Source: Phymorhynchus buccinoides (Eukaryota; Mollusca; Gastropoda; Neogastropoda; Raphitomidae). From it: DNA of 64,000 nt. Each line of letters starts with the position of its first letter. The first letter of the stretch is position 1. The position numbers were made by a program, and so were the translations under genes. The stretch covers positions 36,733,756 to 36,797,755 of the forward strand of contig CM065695.1 of NCBI GenBank assembly GCA_017654935.2, in the 5' to 3' direction. A model generated the notes under the pieces. The model was given only the letters and a program-made list of their open reading frames with translations. It had not been told where the DNA came from and ran no database searches. Positions 45,606-57,500 of the stretch are shown piece after piece.

Positions 45606-46239
45606 GAATCTGCACAATACCAAGGAACAAGCGGAGTCAGCTACAGAGGTCAACAAGTTATCATTGAGCACGTCCGTTAGATTTCACTTCGCTACAGGTA
45701 ACTACTGAATTGCTTTTAGCATGCTTGGACGAGACATCTGAATAATAGACGATTTTCGGAGGAAAAAAACCCTAGGGGAGGGCATTTCGTGAAATTGAGA
45801 GTTGTTTACCTTGACGCGCGCGTATGTGTTCAAATGCGTGGATATTTTGTTTTCTGTTGCCTTTGTATCATGAGACCACATTGTAATGTTTCTTGTTGAG
45901 ATAATAAAGTAATTTTGACTTTGACTTTGACCTTTTGCAACACACACACACAAAGATTCAAAGATTGTTTAATCCTTTGACCCCTTTTGGGGCATGGAGG
46001 ACTTGAAGCAAATCAAGCAAATACAAAATTTATGCAACAATTGAAAACGGTTACAAAAGATAACTAATGTAATTAACACACCAAAATGTCACACAACTTT
46101 ACTAAACCTTAAAAATTTAGCTACATTTAATAACACCTTTTTACCACCACAGAGCAATCGACAGTAGTTAAAGACGGACTTTACACATGTAAATTTTCTG
46201 GAAATAAACTGACATCTGATATTGTATTTGGGACATTTC

Positions 46240-46242
<3 letters not shown>
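45606..46242. other. Unassigned sequence
   Basis: A short frame MESAQYQGTSGVSYRGQQV follows the minisatellite at 45604 and stops after 25 codons; unsupported. TGACTTTGACTTTGACC at 45916-45931 and a short CA run follow. Confidence 0.4.

Positions 46243-46297
<55 letters not shown>
46243..46297. repeat. (CA)n microsatellite
   Basis: Pure CA run. Confidence 0.97.
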
Positions 46298-46298
<1 letters not shown>

Positions 46299-46380
46299 CT
46301 ACACACATTTTCACGTGCATACAGCTGCACACACAAATGCATGCATTGTGTAAGTGTTGAACTGAAACTGGCGCCTACCT

Positions 46381-46680
46381 GTGGAGCGTGGTGGTGTTGC
46401 CAGCGAGAACGATGCATCCAGTGGTTGTTAAAGCTATTCAACGCAGCCACGTCAGTCTCCGCTGTCTGAGGTCTTCACGTGGAGTGTACTGGTGTTGAAC
46501 GATGTAGGCAGTTGTTGGTGACGCTCTTCAATGTAACCACATCAGTCTCCGCTGTCTGTGAGGTCTTCATGTGGAGTTTGGTGGTGTTGCTGAGAACGAT
46601 GCACCCAGTAGTTTGGTAAACGTCTTCAATGTAACCACATCAGTCCCCAATGTTTCTGAGGTCTTCATGAGGAGGCTGGG
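46381..46680 (-). repeat. Three tandem units of about 105 bp, possibly from coding sequence
   Basis: Plus strand: GTCTCCGCTGTCTGAGGTC, TTCACGTGGAG, GGTGTTGC and GAACGATGCA recur three times with about 85% identity. On the minus strand the units read MKTSETLGTDVVTLKTF-like peptides, but stops follow each unit. An acceptor-like TGTTTGCAG (exon start 46752) and a donor-like CACAG|GTAGGC near 46376 bracket the block. It may be an exon broken by stops or a non-coding repeat. Confidence 0.55.
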
Positions 46681-47550
46681 TCTGTAGAAGCTGGAGGAGG
46701 GGATGGGGTAGTTTGTATGGGAGGCAGGTGGAATCGTGGTGGTTGTCCCCCCCTGCAAACAGACATGGTTTTCGATCAGATTCAGATAGGCCCATCTAAG
46801 TAATGATCAGTTTTACAGAAGAGAAGAGTCTATTTACATTAAACGTCATACTGTAGAAGACCCCCATCCCCACTCACCCACTCGTGTTTACGATGCTGAA
46901 TCTCAAAGTCTGCTTTCTTCAGTTTGATGAAAATAATGCTAGGCTGATCCTAACCTTAATTTTTGCAGACAATTGCAGAATGTCGCTTCCCAGTGAAACT
47001 ATTCAAAGCGAGAATTGGAGGTGGAAGGAGAGGTAGTCTTTTAATTTTTTGTTATACTAACCATTTCCCATCTCAAGACGTTCGAGAAGATGCCTACATT
47101 TCTCTGAATTCTCCAGTTTCTTAGAATCGGACAGTTGTTTGACGGAAAGAGCCACACTGGGCTTTCCGAGTTAAAGTTCATGAGGAGAAATGTGAACGTT
47201 ACCTTGAACGCTCTGGGAGCGTATGAGCATCGGGTGTTATTGCTAATGATTGTTACAACTCTAACGAAAACAAAAGTCCTGCTTTTCTTCAGGCTGACTG
47301 AAGCTGGGGTGTTTTTTTACTCCCACCCTTTCATCTACACTACAGGTGGGGTGACCATTGCGAACTGTTCAACATTGCCTACTGTCACTATACTTAACAC
47401 TTCCCACCTTCCACCGTTTCACCTTCCAGGTGGGAAGTGAGAAAGTTGGCTTCATCAAAGTTCTTTGCAAGGTTGTTAGACTGCGAAGAAATCACTCTGT
47501 GTGACACATTTAGGATCTTTGGCCATCCCCACCTGGACGGAGAGAGGCAA
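46681..47550. other. Unassigned sequence with one short dispersed repeat
   Basis: Positions 46887-46955 are the inverse of 3493-3570. A 101-codon frame at 47135-47440 has no recognisable domain. Inverted CCACCTTCC/GGTGGGAAG-type matches near 47400-47445 are short. Confidence 0.4.
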
Positions 47551-48170
47551 AACAACTTCAGAGTGGCTTTTTGTTCACAAGATATCCCCAAGTTATAAGT
47601 ACCTGTCAAAATCAATAGAAAAAGTTCAATGCAGAGCTACTAAACTTGTAAAGCAGTGTAAAAATATGTCTTATGAAAATAGACTTTTGTATCTCAATTT
47701 GTTTTCATTAAAAGGGAAGAGGAATTTTAGGGCATTTGCCACGAATGTTCGTTCTCTATACTAGACTACTAATTTGCCCGCACTCGTTCTGCCCGAGTTA
47801 CGCTGACCTTTCTAAGTCAACTCTCTAAATTCAACTGTGAATTTCAAGTTCGTCCTCACGTGGCAAATGCCCTATTAGGGGCGGGATCTTATTGAAACTT
47901 ACAAATTATTTAATGTCCATATTGATTTGTCATGGGATAGATTCTTTGAATCACCACAGTATAACCTGACAAGAAATTCTGATGGTAAGATATTTATCAA
48001 AAGGTGTAAGCCTAATACTAATATTAGAAAAAAATGTTTTCAGTAACAGAGTTGCTAACATGTGGAATGAATTTCCTTTTGAGTTAAAATGTGCACCAAA
48101 TACTAACATCTTCAAAAATCGTCTTGATGAATTTCCAAAATGCATAAGTATATTTAGAAGCTTCGATTAA
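47551..48170 (+). pseudogene. LINE reverse transcriptase C-terminal remnant, split by a MITE
   Basis: Reads IEKVQCRATKLVKQCKNMSY, ENRLLYLNLFSLKGKRNF, then after the MITE at 47728-47874 RDLIETYKLFN, FFESPQYNLTRNSDGK, FSNRVANMWNEFPFEL and FKNRLDEFPKCI. This IEKVQ-RATK / YE-RL--LNL-SL--RR / RDLIE-YK / F--R----WN-LP / FK-RLD series is the conserved C-terminal block of many LINE ORF2 proteins. A frameshift near 48043 and the insertion make it non-functional; upstream domains are missing. It belongs to a different subfamily from the fragment at 2726-3190. Confidence 0.88.
47728..47874. mobile_element. MITE nested in the LINE remnant
   Basis: Ends TAGGGCATTTGCCACG and CGTGGCAAATGCCCTA are exact inverted repeats of 16 bp, including the TA that is probably the target. 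It falls exactly between the RNF and RDLIE codons of the LINE frame, so it inserted after the LINE. Confidence 0.85.
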
Positions 48171-48287
48171 TTTATTTTATAGGAACAATTTGTAACCGTA
48201 CAAACCTTGACCAAAACAATACCTGCCAATGTTTAAAACGATGGGACTCCTAAAAAGCTTCACGGCTTGTTTTGTCCCTACTTACTA

Positions 48288-48503
48288 GGGGAAGACGGGG
48301 TAAAAAGCGCATGGGCGGGTAAGAAGCCCACCCCCAATTATCTCATGAAATAAAGAAAATTTCAGTCAAATTTGCCCAGGAGACGAATGCTAGACATTAA
48401 CGCTCGTCTCATGGGCAAAATGAGACTGAAATTTGCTTCATTTCATGAGATAATTGGGGTGGGCTTCTTACCCGCCCATGCGCTTTTTTACCCCGTCTTC
48501 CCC
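48288..48503. mobile_element. Complete palindromic MITE, family M1
   Basis: Ends GGGGAAGACGGGGTAAAAAG and CTTTTTTACCCCGTCTTCCCC, with arms continuing through GCGCATGGGCGGGTAAG for about 80 bp, flanked by TA on both sides. Inner inverted pairs (AAATTTCAGTC, ATGGGCAAA/TTTGCCCA) extend the palindrome. One end of the same family is in the LINE remnant at 2851-2909. TA target suggests mobilisation by a Tc1/mariner-type transposase. Confidence 0.9.
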
Positions 48504-49194
48504 TACTACTGCTTCTACATAAGGCGTTAAATGTACACATTGTCCATTTCTCGTATACAGAAAACCAACACTTCTTAAATTTGCTCTTTTCAACCCAAAA
48601 TGCGTTTTCCCGTTTTCCTGATTAAAGTTCACCAAACACATGTAAGGCAAACTTATCGAAGACATTTCGCGCGAAAACTAATTTCAATTAAAAGTTCGAA
48701 CACTGGTATTTAAATGTAGAAACAGTACTTTGCAACGGGAAGGAATATGACAAATAAAGAACACCGCAGTAGCCTAACGTTCGACTTTTTAAACAACGCT
48801 TTTTAAGAGGCCAACATGTTAAAGGGAATTATTCAGTTTATAGAGACAGGTCGCTCACCTTTCTAAATGACAAAATGGCGGAGCCGGGCCAGGTCTGCCA
48901 ACCTTCGCGTGTCAAGGACCATCAGCAAAAGTGACGCTTTTTCTCTTTGCACAGATATCAGAACTGAACTCAGTACTCACTGTCCCATGGAGGGTGGGTG
49001 GGGGGGGTGGGGGGGGTGGAGATGGGGAGGGGAGGAGGGTAGTTTTTTGGTAGTTTTGCGCCTGTGTACGATTCGGGTGACCTGCCACGACTGTTGTTTC
49101 AGTTACACCGCGTTTTTCACGTGCTTAGCGAGTTCAAGATCTGCTTGTTACACAGGCGTTCGTTTTCTTTACACTTTCATTTGTGATTTTACTA
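48504..49194. other. Unassigned sequence
   Basis: A G-rich tract GGGTGGGTGGGGGGGG lies at 48990-49035. No gene recognised. Confidence 0.4.
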
Positions 49195-49230
49195 CACACA
49201 CACGCACACACACGCGCGCACGCACGCACG

Positions 49231-49267
<37 letters not shown>

Positions 49268-49287
49268 CCACACACACAACCACACTC
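49195..49287. repeat. (CA/CG)n microsatellite
   Basis: CACACG, CGCGCA and CA runs. Confidence 0.96.
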
Positions 49288-49339
49288 ATTTACAATTTAT
49301 GACTGTGACATGATTATTTTTTAAAATTATTATTGTTCA

Positions 49340-49700
49340 CTGGCTTTCACGTGCGAGACCTTCACGCACTTGAGTGGGCACATGTTGCCCATTCTGCAGT
49401 GCATATTTGCCTATATGGCCTTTTTTATATAATGTTTTTACTAGCCTAGAGATGTGTTTGTTATCCTTTTTTACAGTTTTAAAAAACCAAAACTGGATCC
49501 GATAAGTAGAGTAGAGTGGCTCAACATTTCCAGCATTGTGTGAAATTATGAGCTATAGGGTACAATAATGAAGATGCCATGTCATGAATTGTTTTTTTTT
49601 CCATTGATGTGTGTTTTGTTATACGTGGTCGAACTTTACGCGGTGACAGTCCTGAGATAACCATAGCTGTTGACGGGACTATAACAGACTAACTAACTAA
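49340..49700 (-). repeat. Dispersed repeat R1 (minus)
   Basis: Reverse complement of R1: CACTTGAGTGGGCACATG at the left and GCTGTTGACGGGACTATAAC at the right. Confidence 0.9.
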
Positions 49701-51035
49701 CGATGCGCCTAACTAAGTGATACAGTACAATTTCGAAGCCATTGTGCCATTGGTAAAACACACAGACGTCGTTTGAAGCGACAATTACACGGAACAGGCA
49801 GAAGTATATTGTTAAAAAGAAAGAAGAAGAAAAAAACGCCTGCTTTCTATAAGTATCGTTTCCGTCGTTTTCGGACAGCCTCCACACCCAAACATATCAA
49901 CTGATTGAATGATGTGAGCACGCAGATGAACTCTCGATGCATTTTCACGAAGAAATTCGCATTCAAATGTGTTATTTTCTGTTAATGTTTGAAATTAAAT
50001 GACTTTAAAAATAAAATAGCTTTACAAGTTGTGCATTTGTTTGCTTTTTTTATGTATCCAAATGACACTTTATAAGCCACCTAACTTATTTCTGTAGGTT
50101 ACTCTACCAGGATTTTCTAAGTGTATTTTTCACATAACAAGACAGGCACAGGCAGACTGAGTGAGCGAGTGTCAGACAGACGAACAGATAGACAAGCACA
50201 CAGAGAGACAAACCACTTGTTTCCAATAAAAGTGATAGACGTATGTTAAGTCCTTTCGTTGAAAATGTTGTCCTCTCGCGGATACCATGATCTACAATAA
50301 GCCTAGGGTCTCCCATAACCATATAAATATTCTTGATCAGAATGTCGCAACCTGTTCAGATCCTGAAAGTTGAACCGCCAGTCACAAACCTCCGCTAAGG
50401 AAGACTCACAAAACCGAAATTTCCTTCCTTTCATGTCCGAGCTGTATCGTCATGAAGCAGTGGGTGGAATGGCTTCAGATTTTGTGTGGCAATGTAACAT
50501 GGCGAGTAAATGAAATAAATAATGATGCAATAAATACTTGCAATAAATACCCCCCCCCCCAAAACAAAACAAAAAAAAAAAAGAAGCAAAAAAAAGCAGC
50601 AGAAACAGGGTCATTTTAGACTGATGTGCACGTAAGGACAAAAGGTGCGCGAGAGGACTTTAACAGGCGTGTTATAATAGTGGAAGATGCAGGTCGTGGA
50701 GTTTCCAAGGCCAGGCTTATCAGCATGGACAATCAGCACATATCTACCCCAGGCTCATCCGTCTCTGACAGCTTTACACTGTTTGCTCACACCTCTTACG
50801 ACACCCCCCTCACCCCCCCCCCCCCATTCACACACTGTCTCTTTGTCATTCTTGTTCTTACACCACCACCCCACCGTCATCCACCCACCACCCCTTTTCT
50901 ACACCATCACCACACCTTATTGCTGTAGTATCCCGACAGGTTTACCTGTTTCAACCGTTTATCAGAGCTTGCGGTTTCTGGTATTATTATTATTATAATT
51001 TTGTAGATGAACATAATTTTCTAACCGCGTTGTAT
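49701..51035. other. Unassigned sequence
   Basis: No gene recognised. Homopolymer runs of C then A at 50551-50583 and a C run at 50813-50826. It is mirrored, with many errors, in 56800-58560. Confidence 0.5.
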
Positions 51036-51039
51036 GATG

Positions 51040-51180
51040 CGGGTCTGGTCTTTCCTGGCATTGCAGTATACATCCAGGATCGCCCCACTATCTGTACATC
51101 ATCAAAACAACTGTCCCATTATGTACCTGTTCTCCTAACCCACAAAAGTAAAGTTTTACGTTCTCTCGGTCATCTCCTAA
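51040..51180 (+). repeat. Dispersed repeat R2, diverged copy
   Basis: CCTGGCATTGCAGTATAC then ATCCAGGATCGCCCCAC, followed by ACGTTCTCTCGGTC. The hairpin core matches U2 stem-loop IV more closely than most R2 copies. Confidence 0.7.
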
Positions 51181-51517
51181 CTATAAGGCTTTACGCCCTC
51201 TTCGGCCTTTCGGCCATGTGCGGGCATGCATCTCCTAACCGTGTTGAACCATATATATGTGACCCAGCACCACGACATTAAGTCGCTGGGCAAGCGCACG
51301 GGACAAGACAAGACTAATGGATGGATAGGTTAAATTACATGACTTAGTAAATCCTACAAAATACTTTATTATTGTTATTTTTAAACATAATCATAATCAA
51401 TAATATAAAAAAATCTATGAATGAAATAAAACATGATGTGAATTGAAAGGAGACAACACAAAAAAGCATAAAAATACAAACTTGTTTGGGGCGGATCAGT
51501 CAGTCAAGGGAAGAGGG

Positions 51518-51940
51518 GATGTGCCACCCCCCCCCCCCCCCCCCCCACCTGCATTTCTCGGTTAAATTGTATTTTCCTTTTTTTTCCGTTTTTGCCTTTC
51601 TTACTTTACTTAACAAAGCTGTATTTTAGGAAACATTCTCAGCTAATTATCTTTTTTGGAATACTAAACCCTAACCCTAACCCTAGCCCTAAACCTAACC
51701 CTACCCCCCACTATGTACTGCAGTACACCGCGATTTGTCACAGTTGTGGTTCGTTGCGTTTTCCCGTCTTATAGGGTGGGGGGTAGGGTTAGGCTTAGGG
51801 CTAGTGTTAGGGATAGGGTTAGTTATTCCAAAAAAGTTATTAGCTAAAAAGGTTCCTAAAATACAGCTTTATTTTTGGTAAGAAAGGAAAAAACGGAAAA
51901 ATACAATTAACCGAGAAATAGGTAGGGGGGGTGGCACATC
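51518..51940. mobile_element. Foldback element with telomere-like arms
   Basis: Ends GATGTGCCACC and GGTGGCACATC are exact inverted repeats, with arms of about 185 bp extending inward (C run / G run, TCTCGGTTAA, AAGCTGTATTTTAGGAA, CTAATTA). Each arm ends in telomere-like repeats: CCCTAA units at 51668-51705 and TTAGGG-like units at 51787-51821. The unpaired centre is about 70 bp (GATTTGTCACAGTTGTGG). Non-coding. Confidence 0.85.
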
Positions 51941-52859
51941 TTGACCTTTACCGCTCTTTTTCTTTCCATTTTTTGTCTGAGGGGGTGGAACCCCTGTAAA
52001 CCCCATCACATCCATCTTTGATTCAGTACCAAGTCCATGACAGCATTGTGCAGTGAATGGGCTGAGAATATTAACTCTTTCGTTTCCTTGTGTCCTTTCT
52101 GTCTTTGTTGTTTTTGTTTTTGTTGTCCGGTATAACAATTTGGGGGCGGGGGGCAGAGAGATACTCTGTCTCACCCCCCCCCCTACTTCTCGAAGCCAAG
52201 AGGAAGGGGGGGGGTTGTATTGGGGGGGGGGGGGTGGGGGGGGGGGCTTGATATATATGATTTTATACCCGCCCCCTGCACTGGTGCCCGCCAAGCCCAT
52301 CCCTATAGAGAAGAGAGGAGAAGGGATCGGAAGTAGTTCGAAAGTTTATACATTGAATATGGCACAGTACAAATCAGTAATAGAGGAAGATTGTGATGTT
52401 AAAGATGAGCTGCACAGTCTCACATTACACAGAACTCCAAACGTTTAGTGGACCCTCTCGCCCTGAACTCAGGCATCCTCAAATCCGAACAGCCTCACGC
52501 GGCGAGAGCAAGCAAACTACACATATAAACTATGGCAAACTTCTTGCAACGAGGCTACGGGGTACCAAGCAACAGAGAGGTCTGCATGGACGTAATAATT
52601 GCTTCTCCCTTCATTATTGCAAAGATTTTCTTTCTTTCACAAGAGGGGCGGTTAGCTTACGCGTCAGTATAGGACGCAGTGTTGCCGAGGAGTGAGCGGG
52701 TAGGAGGGACGCAAAGCACGGTAGGGGCAGGACAAAGAAAATAGAGATACCGAGGCGACAGAGATCCGAAGAGGGAAAAGGCGACGGACATGGAAGAGAA
52801 GGGGTCCAGGTTGTTAGTAAGTATAATGTAAGGGGGGAGCAAATGAGGGCTCTGAGACG

Positions 52860-54590
52860 TTGGGTCCAGAAGTAACGATTAGAAGAGACTGAAGGCTGCG
52901 GGAAAACTCGCGCGTCTGCAGACGGGGAGAGAGCGGGGCCCTAGGGGAAAGAGACTGCAGAGCGAAGCAGGTCGAGTCAGAGAAGCGAAGGTACGAGGAC
53001 CTCTCTACGCCACAGATCTGCGATCACAGTAGTAGAGTGGAGAGTGAGGCGAAAGGAGGGGGAGGGGAGGACCGACGCGCGGAGGGAGTGAGGGAGGGGG
53101 GAGGTGGCTAAGCGAGGGAGTGCAGCCCCAGGCAGCCGGGGGTAGCGGCAGGGGAGGGGAGGGCGAGCAGAGGTCGTAAGTGCACAGTTCAGCAGTGGCG
53201 AAGAGCGGTCGAACGCGGTCGCGCGGAGCGAGGAGGATTACGCTAGGGGGGGATGGGGAGAGAGTCGAGAGCCTCGAACAGCGGCTCAGCGGGTACAGGC
53301 GGGCGTAAGAGAGGCGTGACGAGAGGAGGCAAGAGAGGGAACCTGCTGGTAGAGAGGGACTGGTTGACGCGGGCGGGAGTCGGGTAAAGTGGACTGGGAT
53401 GAATGCACAGTCGAGGAGAGTGAAAAATGGCAGTGCAAGCGCAGTAGCAGGAGGTAGACGGGGGAGCGGGGAGAGTCGGGTACAGGAGAGGCAGACGGGC
53501 TTGCTGTTAACCTATCGTGACTGAGGGTTGCTAGTGTGCGCTGTGACGCTGCGGAGACGTCTTACGAAGGCAACTCTGAGTTGTGAGTGCTGAGCGAATC
53601 GGCGTGATATGAAGGTAGAGGGGTTAGAGTAGTGGGAGCCGTAGGTCGGGGTTCGGAGGAGCGTACGTGCAGAGAGTAGGGGAGATGGAGAGTTGCAGCG
53701 GATGAGAGGCAGGGTGGGTGCGGTAGCGCGACAGGGATGGTCCAAGGAGAGGAGGAGCGGGGGTGGCTGGTATGTGGCGTGAGAGCGGCGAGAGTCGTCG
53801 ACTCGAGTGGGCAGGAAGTGGTCGGGTGTGCGCGTCGCGAGGCTTACGGAGGTTCGGCAGGCAGAGAGCCGGAGGACGGGAGTGGGCTGGGCTGGACGAG
53901 ACAGGAAGAGGAGAGAGCGCTAGGGCCACGGAGGGAGAGGCTGGAGATGCCAGGTAAGCAGGAGCAGGGGAGGCCAAGGCCGCAAATGGGGTGCACGGCG
54001 AGGAGGCAGTGACGGGCGTGACGGCCTCTACGTGTCCAGGGGAGAGGAGAGGAGCCAGGGATGCCCGGCAGAGAGGGCGGTAGCGGAGGACGCTCGGTGG
54101 TCGGAGAGACGAGAGTATGATAGTCGCGGAGTAGGGGGAAGAGAATGTGGCAGATGCGATGGGGAGAGATTGGCGGACCAGGAGGGGAGAGGTGTCGGGA
54201 GGAGGTGCAGGAGAGACGGAGTACGAGGACCTGGGGAGGGGTAAGCGGGAGCGATGGTCGAGATGTGCAGCGTTCCAGGGTAGGGGCGAGCAGAAGCGGT
54301 CTGCGGGCTACGGGAGGGAAGAGGGCAGTGAGTCGAAGCGGTCAGAGCGGAGGGGAAGGGGGAGAGGAGAGGAGAGGGGAGAGGGGACTGACGATCCGAG
54401 GAGAGGGGCGGATGGGAGGTCACGAGCGGGAGAGTCTCGGTAAGCGAGGAAGGGAGGAGCAGAGGGCAGGAGAGGGGAGGGGAGAGAGAAGGACTTCCAC
54501 AGGCGGCGCGTACCTGAGCGGGCCAGGGGAGGAGGCCTCGAGAGGCCCGGGAGCCGTGAGATTGGGGCAGAGAACGCTTTCAAATGGCAA
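52860..54590 (+). other. Purine-rich tract, non-periodic
   Basis: About 1.7 kb in which G plus A far exceed C plus T on the plus strand (GAGAGGAGG, GGGAGAG), with no repeat period that I can see. Long open frames on both strands are low-complexity Arg/Gly/Glu or Ser/Pro strings and not believable genes. It sits at the centre of the inverted arrangement of 48900-52750 and 54600-59700. Confidence 0.75.
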
Positions 54591-54599
54591 TGCACTACT

Positions 54600-57500
54600 C
54601 CCATCTCACTGTGTCACTATAGCAGGGTACGAGAGGAAACGAAAAAAAAAAAAAATATCTCGATATCTCAATCCTCTTGTTCCTGTCTCTCGTGCTCGTT
54701 TCATATATTCTGTTCTGCGCTTCTCTGGAACATCTACCTGATTCTCAGTAGTGCCAAGCTGTCCCATCTATCGCAATCAAGAGCAAGATTCTCTGGATAT
54801 GTCTTCTGTGCTCGTCAGGTCATCCGTCACTCCATAATGCATGCTCGAGGATGGCATCACGCCTTTCACTATTTGGTGAAAGGGGGGCAAACCAAACTGT
54901 ACACAGAGGGATGGTCTATGTTCCCCTTCCCTATTATGCGTCCACTATGTAGTACTATCTAAGATAACATGTTCTGCCATGCGATCACTTTCAGCGACTT
55001 GCCGACTTCTGCTCTCCTCCGGCCGTCCTACTCCGTATTGAGGTCGGGGCGGGCGTTAGCGAGTTGCCCGTTGCGGGCTTGATTCAGCAGCCTCCCGCTC
55101 TGTCCCCGCCGCCGTCGGCGTGGGCATGTTCGCTGGTCAGGTGACGTGCGACGGCGCGGCCGCGGTTTCTACAAGGGTAGGGAGGGCGCGTATCAGACGT
55201 ACAAAATCTCATCTAGTACTGACCCCCCCTCCCAGCCCACAAATTAATCTAACTTAATAAAACTCCCTACAACTAAAACGAAGGGACACCAGGAAACGAA
55301 AGATGTTAATATTTTCCCAGTCCATTCAACTGCACAGTGCTGTCATGGAATTCGGTACTGAACATCCAAAGATGGGGTGTGTTTGTGATGGGTTCTCATC
55401 AGGGTTCACAGCCCCACTCGCTACACAAAAAATCGGAAACATAAAAGAAGTCAGTACATAAAGGATCAAGATGTTGCCACCCCCACCTACGATTAATCTC
55501 AGGATAATAATATGTATATTATTTCCAGCGTTTCTTTGCACTTATCTTTAGCCAACATATAAGTCGCTGCTATTTCTCAGCAACCTTTTTAGCTAATCAA
55601 CTTTTTTTGAACTGACCTCAACCTATCCCTACACAGCTAACACTAAAGCCTAACCTCTACCTCCCCCACCCTATAAGAGGGAAAAACGCATCAGAACCAC
55701 AACTGTGACAAATCGCGCGTGTGCGCTGCTAGTACATCAGTGGGGGTAGCCGTTTTAGGTAATATATTCAGTACGCTAGGGTTAGGTTAGTATTCACCAA
55801 AAATCGATAGACTTCGCTAGAATGTTCCTACAATACAGCTTCTTGTACAGAAAGGCACAAAGAACACAGAAAATAACAATGTACCGTGCAAAATAGCAGG
55901 TGAGGGGGGGGGAGGGGGGGGTGGCACATTCCCTCAATTTAATCCTATGACTGATCATGATCCGTCCACCAATACACAGTTTTTATTCTTCTATGCTTTT
56001 TTTCGTTGTCTCCTTTCCAATTGCACACTCATGATTTTAGTTTCATTCATGAGATGTTTTTATATTATTGACCTTATGATTGTCGAATTTAAAAAGCAAT
56101 ACATAAAGTATGTTTACAGAAATCTAGATCTTACTACAGTCATATAATTTCACTACTCTCGGATCCCCGTTCGTCTTGTCAGCGTGCGCTTGCCCAGCGA
56201 CCTCGAATAGTTCAGTGGTGCTTCGAGGTCACATATATATGGTTCCTCAACGACGTTAGGAGATTGAAGAGTACCCAACATGAGCGAAGAGCGTAGCGAA
56301 GTGTAGGGCGTAAAGCCTTATAGCTTTTAGAGATGCGGCGTGAGAGTGAAGGGGGGGGCCAACTGAAAACATCACAATCATTTAACTTTGTGGTTCGACG
56401 AAACTCGAATTGACATTACCATAATAGGCGAACCAAAGATTGCTGTCCGATAAATCGGATGATGCATCAATCACGTAATAGATGGGGGTTACAATGTCTG
56501 CCTAGATCGCTTTGATTCAGTATCATTAAAGTGCGAAATAGTCAGGAATAGTCTGACTTAGACTTTCAGGGGGGGGGACAGCAACTAGGTCATGTCACGA
56601 AACTAACTGTCGGATTCTTGAAGAGCATATTACGGAATAAGATTCATCTACTCGACATCTAACTTGGAAACAGTATAATTGAAAGCAGAAATCTGCTAAA
56701 GCTACCTGTATACCATCGATTGGTGTTTAAAAAGTTTCAGTATAAACCAAAGGGAGAGAAGGGGCGCGGGGTCGCTTCTATCGGTATCACATACAGCAAT
56801 AAAGGCTGTCAGCGTGACCTCTCTCTCCGTCTGGTGTATAAGGGCTCTGCTTGTTGGCGTGATGACGACGTGTTTCAGGTCTGCAGTCGCGTGTAGCCAG
56901 AAGCACCGACCTGATATCTCAAAGAGAACAGTCGATGTGAATGAGGGGAAGGTGGGGGTTGATTGGGGGGGGGGGGCTTGAGGTATACTGCTAACTACGC
57001 GAGAGCAAACAGTGTAATACGCTTGGCTGGTCAAGCTGAGATTAGCCTGCGGCTCTAGATTACTGATCTGATATGTCGCCTATAGGCTGATTAGCGTGGC
57101 TAGGTAAAAAACTCCAGCGACCGAGGTCACTCTTTCCTACTTAGTATATAACAGGGAGCGATGGCGCCTGGTAATAAGTTCTACATCGCGCTACACTTTG
57201 TGTCTTCACTCTCGCACATCAACGAGTAACCTTTACTAACGTGACCCCCTTATTCTCGTGAACTAATGGACATTTGTTGCATTTCTTCTTGGTCCTTTGT
57301 TGTTGGAGCGAGATATAGCAGGTTGTAATTAAATATATGTTGCAAGATATGTATCTCATGACTGACGCCACATGTTATCGAATATGCCTGAAATACACAA
57401 AATGGGCCTCGAATGCATTCCCAGCTCTACATACGAATGTCACCTTCATTGACCTGAATAACAAGACTCGACACTGGAATAGGATCCATAGGTAAATAAA

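Noticed and set aside
53512..54741. Arg/Gly- or Ser/Pro-rich open frames of up to 198 codons
   Set aside because: Low-complexity translation of the purine-rich tract, open on both strands, in a region of doubtful quality.
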